Below, in pieces: positions 1 to 5,506 of a stretch of 5,506 nt of DNA. The notes under the pieces are model-generated. The model searched no databases. It was not told the DNA's origin and worked only from the letters and a program-made list of their open reading frames with translations. The translations under genes were made by a program, and so were the position numbers. How positions within the stretch are numbered: position 1 is the stretch's first letter; each line of letters begins with the position of its first letter. Source of the stretch: Pseudomonadota bacterium (lineage in GTDB: Bacteria; Pseudomonadota; Alphaproteobacteria; Rhizobiales; Xanthobacteraceae). The stretch spans positions 1 to 5,506 of the forward strand of contig JAEYVN010000287.1 of assembly GCA_023431725.1 (NCBI GenBank). Reading direction: 5' to 3'.

Positions 1-7
1 GTTCTTT

Positions 8-66
8 CCCTCGCCCCGCTTGCGGGGAGAGGGTGCCCGAGCCTTCGGCGAGGGCGGGTGAGGGGC
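8..66 (+). repeat. Palindromic intergenic repeat, copy A
   Basis: The element begins with an imperfect hairpin. CCCTC (8-12) pairs with GAGGG (29-33), and CCCCGC (14-19) pairs with GCGGGG (22-27), with a TT turn and one G/A mismatch at 13/28. It ends in a GGGTGAGGGG-type tail. The first 28 bases (8-35) match the reverse complement of 154-181 at 25 of 28 positions, so this is one of two copies in opposite orientation. I recognise the pattern as a widespread intergenic repeat of Rhizobiales genomes; that recognition is from memory. It could end transcription of a gene lying to the left of the window. Confidence 0.75.
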
Positions 67-72
67 TCGCTG

Positions 73-108
73 TGTGCATGTTGCTGATGATGTGTATGTT
101 GCTCATGG
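73..108. repeat. Imperfect 18-bp tandem duplication
   Basis: Bases 73-90 (TGTGCATGTTGCTGATGA) and 91-108 (TGTGTATGTTGCTCATGG) are adjacent and match at 15 of 18 positions. The pair lies in the spacer between the two inverted palindromic repeats. No function is evident. It may be replication slippage associated with the repeats. Confidence 0.6.
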
Positions 109-123
109 TATTCATGGGGCTCC

Positions 124-182
124 TTCCCCCTCATCCGGCTCGCATTCGCTCGCCACCTTCTCCCCGCAAGCGGGGAGAAGGA
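124..182 (-). repeat. Palindromic intergenic repeat, copy B (inverted relative to copy A)
   Basis: CCTTCTCCCCGC (156-167) and GCGGGGAGAAGG (170-181) form a perfect 12-bp stem closed by AA. The CCCTCATCCGG tail at the left end corresponds to the GGGTGAGGGG tail of copy A read in reverse. The stem could act as a terminator in either direction, but no T tract follows it. It is the same family as copy A in opposite orientation, so the two copies could also pair with each other into a larger cruciform. Confidence 0.75.
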
Positions 183-353
183 ATGGACCTCAGTTCTTCA
201 AATTGAACATGCGCTCGACCGAGCGCGCGCCTTATCGGCAATGTCTGGATCACGACCTCTGCCTCGCCGGATGGCGTGCGTTCCGTTCCGCCGCTTTGTC
301 CGCCCAGCCTTCGGGGCTTTGCATTGGAGTAGGGGCATTGCCGCCTTCCGGTC
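183..353. other. Non-coding stretch with no recognised gene
   Basis: Short open frames run through this segment on both strands, but none has a plausible ribosome binding site or a recognisable protein. The one structure I see is a perfect 7-bp hairpin, GCGCTCG (211-217) with CGAGCGC (220-226), with an AC turn. Some of it may be remnant of a decayed gene, but nothing in the translation supports that specifically. Confidence 0.5.
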
Positions 354-378
354 TTATATGCTCAACATGAGCATATAA
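354..378. promoter_or_regulatory. Perfect inverted-repeat operator
   Basis: TTATATGCTCA (354-364) and TGAGCATATAA (368-378) are perfect reverse complements separated by ACA, giving a 25-bp site with dyad symmetry. It is AT-rich against GC-rich surroundings and lies about 230 bp upstream of the transporter pair. The right arm overlaps a consensus -10 box, so a bound protein would block RNA polymerase. The size and symmetry fit a dimeric repressor such as a MarR, GntR or IclR family member. I cannot assign the family, and no regulator gene lies in the window apart from the unrelated partial gene at the far right. Confidence 0.7.
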
Positions 379-379
379 T
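374..379 (+). promoter_or_regulatory. Candidate -10 element for the transporter operon
   Basis: TATAAT at 374-379 is a perfect sigma-70-type -10 hexamer, embedded in the right arm of the inverted repeat. At a 16-base spacing the upstream hexamer is TCTTAT (352-357), a poor -35 match. The promoter may therefore be weak, need an activator, or use another sigma factor. A start near 386 would leave a leader of about 220 nt before the ATG at 608. Confidence 0.5.
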
Positions 380-607
380 GGTTACAAAAATGCCGGCGAC
401 AACGGCCGGTTCAATCTCGCGATCGATTGTTATCCTCAATCAGAGCAAAACAAATATATCACCTTCCCGTGGCCTGCGCTAGTCCCGCTGTGCGGACCTA
501 TGTGCGGCACAGATTGGTGCCATCACCAAGTTTCGTTAGGGCAAGCATCCGCACGCCACTATGGTCCGCGCAACGCACCGCTAGGGTGCCAAGGTCCGGG
601 AGAACTG
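380..607 (+). other. Putative 5' leader of the transporter operon
   Basis: No convincing gene lies here. Several small stems can be drawn: CCGGC 393-397 with GCCGG 405-409; GATTG 425-429 with CAATC 437-441; CTGTGC 488-493 with GCACAG 507-512; TTGGTG 514-519 with CACCAA 524-529; and GCACC 575-579 with GGTGC 585-589, which is just upstream of the ribosome binding site. None resembles a riboswitch class I know, and none is followed by a T tract typical of an attenuator. Whether the leader regulates anything is open. Confidence 0.35.
598..604 (+). promoter_or_regulatory. Ribosome binding site of the first MFS gene
   Basis: GGGAGAA at 598-604 is a strong Shine-Dalgarno match, with its GGAG core five bases before the ATG at 608. 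It fixes the start at 608 rather than at the in-frame ATG at 500. The extra 36 codons from 500 have no counterpart in the paralogue. Confidence 0.75.
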
Positions 608-1891
608 ATGTCGCACGAAGCGCCCATACGCGCCGGCAAGCCTGCTGCCAGCCAGATCGCGATATCATGGCGCACGCCGACCATCGTGATCCTTGCGGGC
701 TGTGTGATCTCGCTGATCGCTTTCGGTCCGCGTTCAGCGTCCGGTCTGTTCATGCAGCCGATCAGCGATGCCAATGGCTGGGGCCGCGATGTGTTCGCAC
801 TCGCCTTCGCCCTGCAAAATCTTTTGTGGGGTGTGGGCCAGCCGTTTGCCGGTGCGATCGCCGATCGCTTCGGCATGGTGCGCGTGTTGTGCGGCGGCGC
901 CATCCTCTACGCGCTCGGCCTCGTGCTGATGGCCTATTCGACGACGCCGCTTGCGTTCAACCTCACCGCCGGCGTGCTGATCGGTTTCGGCCTGTCCGGT
1001 TGCTCGTTCAATCTGGTCGTCGCCGCATTGGGCAAGCTGGTGCCCGAACATATGCGCTCGACGGCATTCGGCGCCGGCACGGCGGCCGGTTAGTTCGGCC
1101 AGTTCTTGTTCGCCCCGCTCGGCGCCGCCCTGATCAGCAATTATGGCTGGGCCACCGCATTGTTCGTCTTCGCCGCATTGGTGCTGATCGTGCTGCCGTT
1201 CTCGCTCGCGTTGGCGACGCCGCGATCGTCGAACAACACGCCGGCCGGCGAATCGACCGCCGCGCCGCAATCGCTGCGGCACGCGCTGTCGGAAGCCTTC
1301 GGTCATCGCTCCTATGTGCTGCTGGTGCTCGGCTTCTTCACCTGCGGTTTCCAGCTTGCGTTCATCACCGCGCATCTGCCGGCCTATCTGATCGACCGCG
1401 GCCTGTCCGTGCAGGTCGGTGGCTGGGTGATTGCGGTGATCGGCCTGTTCAACATTATCGGCTCGCTGACCGCCGGCTGGCTCGGCAACCGGATGCCGAA
1501 GCGCTATCTGCTGGCAGCGCTGTATTTCGCGCGTGCGGTCTCGATCGCGCTGTTTATCACCGTCCCGTTGTCGACGACATCGGCAATCATCTTCGGCATC
1601 TCGACGGGATTGACCTGGCTGTCCACGGTGCCACCGACATCGGGCCTCGTGGCGCTGATGTTCGGCACGCGCTGGCTGGCGATGCTGTTCGGCTTCGCCT
1701 TCTTCAGCCATCAGGTCGGTGGCTTCCTCGGCGTATGGCTCGGCGGCCTCGCCTATGAATACACCGGCTCCTATAATCTCGTCTGGCTGCTGTCGATTGC
1801 GTTCGGCGTCGCCTCCGCCATCATCAATCTGCCGATCGTCGAAAAGCCGGTCAGCCGGCCGTTGAAGCAAGCCACCGGGGACGTGCAATGA
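608..1891 (+). pseudogene. MFS transporter (MCT-like), interrupted by an in-frame TAG
   Basis: Without the stop this would encode a 427-residue, 12-helix major facilitator superfamily permease of the inner membrane, close in sequence to its downstream neighbour. Visible family marks are NGWGRD (residues 56-61) at the TM1-TM2 junction and the motif A sequence GAIADRFG (82-89) in the TM2-TM3 loop. After the stop come NRMPKRY after TM8, WLSTVPPT in TM10 and FFSHQVGGFLG in TM11. Codon 162 (1091-1093) is TAG; the aligned codon in the neighbour is TCG for Ser153, so one C-to-A change explains it. The stop falls in TM5, leaving a 161-residue fragment that should not transport. The remaining 265 codons stay open and conserved to the TGA at 1889-1891, implying a recent mutation, readthrough or a sequencing error. 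The nearest downstream start in frame, TTG at 1106, lacks a visible Shine-Dalgarno. The type resembles monocarboxylate/oxalate-formate-like MFS carriers; the substrate is unknown. Confidence 0.85.
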
Positions 1892-3126
1892 CTGTCAATG
1901 CCAGCCTCAAACGCGCAGCCTGGCAGTCATTTCCTCTCATCATCATCTGCGGTTGTCTGATTTCGATGCTGGGCTTTGGCCCGCGTTCGACGCTCGGCTT
2001 CTTTCTGACGCCGATGTCGGCCGCCAACGGTTGGGGCCGCGATGTCTTCGCCCTCGCTATTGCCATCCAGATGCTGCTGTGGGGCGCGGCGCAGCCGTTC
2101 GTGGGTGCGATCGCCGATCGCTTTGGACCGGTGCTCGTGCTCAGCATCGGCGCCGTGCTGTATGCCGTCGGCTTTGCCTGGATGACATTCGCATCCACGC
2201 CGAACGAGATGTATCTCTCCGCCGGCGTGATCATCGGCTTCGGCCTCGCGGGTTCGTCCTTCACCATCGTGCTCGGCGCCTTCGGCAAGTTGCTGCCAAC
2301 GGAATGGCGCACATTCTCGTTCGGGCTCGGTACGGCGGCCGGTTCGTTCGGCCAGTTCCTGTTTTCGCCGATGGCGGTCGCGCTGAATTCGCAGTTCGAC
2401 TGGCACACCACACTGCTGATCTTTGCCGCGACCGTTCTGCTGATCCTGCCGCTGTCTTTCGCGCTGGCCATTCCGCGCGTGATTGAAACCCCGGCGCAGC
2501 GCGCGGCCCAGCAATCTGTCTCGGAAGCCTTCCGCGAGGCGCTCGGTCATCGCAGCTATATTTTTCTCGTGCTCGGCTTCTTCAGTTGCGGCTTCCAGAT
2601 ATTCTTCATCACCGTGCATTTGCCCGCCTATCTCGTCGATCGCGGGCTGTCGGCGGATATCGGCGCGTTCACGATCGGCGTTGTCGGACTGTTCAACATC
2701 GTCGGCTCCATTGCCGCCGGCTATCTCTCGAACCGGATGCCCAAGCGCTATCTGCTGTCGGCGATCTATCTGGCGCGCGCTGTCGTAGTTGCGGTCTTCA
2801 TTTCAGTTCCGGTGACGACGACCGGCACCATCGTCTTCGGCGCCATCATGGGCCTGCTGTGGCTGTCGACCGTGCCGCCGACCAACGCGATCGTGGCGGT
2901 GATGTTCGGCACGCGCTGGCTGACCATGCTGGCCGGCTTCGTGTTCTTCAGCCATCAGGTCGGCGGCTTTCTCGGCGTCTGGCTGGGCGGCGTGATCTTC
3001 GAGCGAACGGGAAGCTACGACTGGGTCTGGTGGCTGTTCATGCTGCTCGGCGTCTTCTCCGCACTGATCAATCTGCCGATCAAGGAAAAGCCGGTCGCGC
3101 GCATGGCGGCTGCTGCGGCGGCGTAA
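1888..3126 (+). CDS. MFS transporter (MCT-like), intact tandem paralogue
   Basis: This is a 412-residue inner-membrane permease with 12 predicted helices, roughly at residues 15-31, 53-73, 82-101, 109-133, 145-166, 174-194, 223-248, 258-280, 288-308, 312-340, 345-371 and 379-396. The central cytoplasmic loop is about 195-222. NGWGRD (47-52) and motif A GAIADRFG (73-80) place it in the MFS, and the overall pattern recalls the monocarboxylate/oxalate-formate-like branch. The ATG at 1888 overlaps the TGA of the preceding gene (ATGA), and GGGGA at 1877-1881 sits six bases upstream. The pair was thus built for coupled translation. In the NGWGRD to DRFG stretch the two copies agree at 28 of 34 residues, so they arose by tandem duplication. 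Its expression may suffer if ribosomes drop off at the TAG in the upstream copy. The C-terminus ends in an alanine run (residues 407-412). The substrate cannot be inferred with confidence. Confidence 0.9.
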   Translation: MTVNASLKRAAWQSFPLIIICGCLISMLGFGPRSTLGFFLTPMSAANGWGRDVFALAIAIQMLLWGAAQPFVGAIADRFGPVLVLSIGAVLYAVGFAWMTFASTPNEMYLSAGVIIGFGLAGSSFTIVLGAFGKLLPTEWRTFSFGLGTAAGSFGQFLFSPMAVALNSQFDWHTTLLIFAATVLLILPLSFALAIPRVIETPAQRAAQQSVSEAFREALGHRSYIFLVLGFFSCGFQIFFITVHLPAYLVDRGLSADIGAFTIGVVGLFNIVGSIAAGYLSNRMPKRYLLSAIYLARAVVVAVFISVPVTTTGTIVFGAIMGLLWLSTVPPTNAIVAVMFGTRWLTMLAGFVFFSHQVGGFLGVWLGGVIFERTGSYDWVWWLFMLLGVFSALINLPIKEKPVARMAAAAAA

Positions 3127-3132
3127 TTCTCA

Positions 3133-3222
3133 GTCATGCCCGGCCTTGTGCCTGGCATCCACGTCTTTCATTCTGTAGCGGACGAACAAGACGTGGATGG
3201 CCGGGACAGGCCCGGCCATGAC
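3133..3222. repeat. Long hairpin intergenic repeat
   Basis: The left arm 3133-3167 and the reverse complement of the right arm 3188-3222 agree at 29 of 35 positions, around a 20-base loop. The innermost 11 bp (ATCCACGTCTT with AAGACGTGGAT) and the outermost 6 bp (GTCATG with CATGAC) are perfect. I recognise the GTCATGCCCGG...CATCCACG pattern as a frequent palindromic repeat of Bradyrhizobium-type genomes. It begins six bases after the stop codon of the second MFS gene and ends seven bases before the ribosome binding site of the reductase gene. It may act as a 3' stabilising stem or weak terminator for the transporter mRNA. Confidence 0.8.
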
Positions 3223-3229
3223 GACGAGT

Positions 3230-3235
3230 GGAGGG
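3230..3235 (+). promoter_or_regulatory. Ribosome binding site of the reductase gene
   Basis: GGAGGG at 3230-3235 lies seven bases before the GTG at 3243 and decides the start. The alternative in-frame GTG at 3228 overlaps this site and has no Shine-Dalgarno of its own. A start at 3243 also gives the N-terminus (MTFKAIVI) expected for the family. Confidence 0.75.
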
Positions 3236-3242
3236 TGCCTGG

Positions 3243-4226
3243 GTGACTTTCAAGGCCATCGTCATCGACAAGAGCGACAGCGGACAATCCGTTGCGCTGA
3301 AGGATTTCGACGAGACGGATCTCATGGACGGCGACGTCACCGTCCGCGTCGAATATTCCACCATCAATTACAAGGATGGGCTCGCCATCACCGGCAAGGC
3401 GCCGGTGGTGCGCCGCTTCCCGATGATTGCCGGCGTCGATTTCTCCGGCACGGTCGAGCAATCCTCCCATCCCGACTGGAAGCCCGGCGACAAGGTCATC
3501 TGCAACGGCTGGGGCATGGGCGAGACACATCTCGGCGCCTATGCCCAGAAGGCGCGGGTAAAAGGCGACTGGCTGGTTCGGCTGCCCGCGACGATGAGCG
3601 CGCGCGATGCGATGGCCATCGGCACCGCCGGTTATACGGCGATGCTCTGTGTAATGGCGCTGGAAAAGGCCGGCGTCACCCCGGACAAGGGGCCGGTGGC
3701 GGTCACCGGTTCAGCCGGTGGTGTCGGCTCGGTGGCGGTCGCGATCCTGGCAAAGCTTGGCTATCAGGTGGTCGCATCGACCGGCCGCATGCAAGAGGCT
3801 GAATATCTGAAAGCCCTTGGCGCGAGCGAGGTCATCGATCGCGCCGAACTGTCGGGTCCGGTCAAGCCGCTGGCCAGGGAGCGCTTTGCCGGTGGCGTTG
3901 ATTCGGTTGGCTCGACCACGCTGGCCAATCTGCTGTCGGTGACTCGTTACGGTGGCTCGGTAGCTGCGTGTGGCCTTGCCGGCGGGATGGATCTGCCGGC
4001 CAGCGTCGCGCCCTTCATTTTGCGCGGAGTGTCACTTTTGGGTATCGATTCCGTGATGTGTCCCCTGCCGAAGCGGCAGGAGGCGTGGAAAAGGCTCGAA
4101 ACGGACCTCGATCAGCGGAAATTGGCCGCAATGACTACGGAAATCGGAATAGGGGATGTCATCGCGACAGCCCCGTCGATCATCGGCGGAGGTGTCCGAG
4201 GGCGGATCGTGGTCAATATTGCGTAA
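3243..4226 (+). CDS. acuI: Acrylyl-CoA reductase (NADPH), AcuI/YhdH family
   Basis: The 327-residue product belongs to the zinc-free medium-chain dehydrogenase/reductase superfamily, and its length is close to E. coli YhdH (324 residues). Proteins of this family reduce acryloyl-CoA to propionyl-CoA with NADPH. This removes a toxic electrophile formed during acrylate, DMSP or 3-hydroxypropionate metabolism; they act in the cytoplasm. Visible marks are NYKD (42-45) in the catalytic GroES-like domain and the nucleotide-binding loop TGSAGGVGS (155-163). STGR (179-182) follows strand 2 and carries the Arg expected to hold the NADPH phosphate. The YhdH signature AACGLAGG (241-248) and GIDSVMCP follow. 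No zinc ligands are apparent. Translation starts at GTG 3243. The gene is separated from the transporters by a hairpin repeat, and no good promoter is visible between them, so it may depend on read-through or on a promoter within the repeat. The family assignment is firm; acryloyl-CoA as substrate follows from the family. Confidence 0.9.
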   Translation: MTFKAIVIDKSDSGQSVALKDFDETDLMDGDVTVRVEYSTINYKDGLAITGKAPVVRRFPMIAGVDFSGTVEQSSHPDWKPGDKVICNGWGMGETHLGAYAQKARVKGDWLVRLPATMSARDAMAIGTAGYTAMLCVMALEKAGVTPDKGPVAVTGSAGGVGSVAVAILAKLGYQVVASTGRMQEAEYLKALGASEVIDRAELSGPVKPLARERFAGGVDSVGSTTLANLLSVTRYGGSVAACGLAGGMDLPASVAPFILRGVSLLGIDSVMCPLPKRQEAWKRLETDLDQRKLAAMTTEIGIGDVIATAPSIIGGGVRGRIVVNIA

Positions 4227-5506
4227 ACCGTTCAGCATTTGGCTACGAAGTTGGGGCATATTTACTGATCGTTATGGTAAGAGGCAGGTTAAGAGCCTTG
4301 GTTTCCAGTGAAGTGGGGGTCCGCATGTTGCGTTATGGAGCCTTGATCGCGGCCGTGTTTGTGGCAGGTCCGGCCAGCGCCCAGCAGTTGACCGCTGCGG
4401 AGGCGCGCAGCTTCGTCGTCGGCAAGATGTTCCACTACACGTGCTTCGAGGGCACGCGCGGCGCCGGCCGTATCAACGACAACGGCTCCGTAGGCGGCAC
4501 CGTCCAGTTCCGGGGCAACGGAGCGATGCGCTACGCGGTCTTGCCGCAGAACACCATCCGCGTCGTCGGCGACAAGGTCTGCGCCTCGGTGAAGGGCGTG
4601 CCGTTCGAGCCATGCTTCACCCTGGTCAAGACCAGCCACAACAGCTTCCGCGGTTCGGTGAACGGGCTCGGCTTCGCCTATTGCGATTTCGTGCGTCGCG
4701 ATCGGCCGATGATTGCCGCTGCCGAGGCACACCAGCAACTGAAGTCCCGTTCGCGTGCCGTCCGTGCCGCCGCCGGGTCCAGGCCGGATACGGTCGCAGC
4801 GCCGACCACGCCGGTGGAGAAGCAGGATCTGCCGAGCCCCGGCGATGTGACCGGTTCGACATCGTCCGGCGAAAAGCCGGCACTGCGTTCGACCACGCAG
4901 TAATGCGGGCAGCGCCTCTGTCGCGCTGTCCCTATTATTTAATCTCAGTCGGAAGCTTTTGACCGCTTTGAACTGAATTGTTCGCTCAAAGCGGCAAGTC
5001 TCATTCTATCTGACCTTCATGGCGTGTAGGGACGTTGAAGTGTGGCAGCAATTACCGCCGCACGCCGAGCCGCAAGCCGGGCGCATGCCGCTCCTGCACC
5101 GCTTCACGCCGGAAGCGGAACAGGGCCGCGGGCCGCCCGCCCGTTGCGGTCGCCATCTCGCCGGTCGGCTCCACCAGTGCGGTGCCTTCGACGAGCCTGC
5201 GGAAATTCTGCTTGTGCAAGTGCCGTCCTGAAATCGCCTCCACGGTGTGCTGCAATTCGGTGAGCGTGAATTCGTCCGGCATCAGTTCAAACACGACGGG
5301 CCGATATTTCAGCTTGCCGCGCAGCCGCGCGATCGCGGTGGCGAGGATGCGGCGGTGGTCGGAGCGCATGGATTCGCCGAGCTGCACGCGGACCGTATCG
5401 ACGCGGCCGTCGCGCCGCGCTTCCTCGATCAGCCCGGCTTCGTACAAGAGCTCGTAGCGCTCGAGCACCTTCTCCTCATCCCAATGCCTGTGCGTGTCGG
5501 ATGCCG

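Overview
The window looks like chromosomal DNA of an alphaproteobacterium, most likely from the Bradyrhizobium/Rhodopseudomonas/Afipia group. This rests on the high GC content, the strong GC bias at third codon positions, the protein family members present, and two kinds of palindromic intergenic repeat that I recognise as common in these genomes. The taxonomic call is an inference.

Layout. Positions 1-607 contain no convincing gene. This stretch holds two inverted copies of a palindromic repeat (about 8-66 and 124-182), a short imperfect tandem repeat between them, and a near-featureless piece. It also holds a perfect 11-bp inverted repeat (354-378) that overlaps a consensus TATAAT, followed by a leader of roughly 225 nt. 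Two tandem paralogous major facilitator superfamily (MFS) transporter genes follow (608-1891 and 1888-3126), joined by an ATGA stop/start overlap. The first copy carries a single in-frame TAG at 1091-1093, where the second copy has TCG; the rest of its frame is intact. It therefore appears to be a recently disabled copy, unless the stop is read through or is a sequencing error.

A long hairpin repeat (3133-3222) separates the transporters from a gene for an AcuI/YhdH-type acrylyl-CoA reductase (3243-4226). That gene has its ribosome binding site immediately beyond the repeat. Next comes a gene for a small exported protein of unknown function with four cysteines (4325-4903). It converges on a partial gene on the minus strand (5052-5506) that encodes the C-terminal end of a NrtR-like, Nudix-related regulator. 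A 9-bp hairpin lies between the two convergent genes.

How the genes work together. The two transporters form one apparent transcription unit, probably controlled at the 354-378 operator by a dimeric repressor encoded elsewhere. Their substrate cannot be read from the sequence; family resemblance suggests a monocarboxylate or another small organic anion. The reductase acts on acryloyl-CoA, so a shared role in organic acid use is possible. The intervening hairpin and the separate translation start argue against assuming it. I see no defence system, transposase, phage gene, CRISPR array, tRNA or rRNA. The most notable features are the operator/promoter overlap and the nonsense codon in an otherwise well-conserved duplicated transporter.
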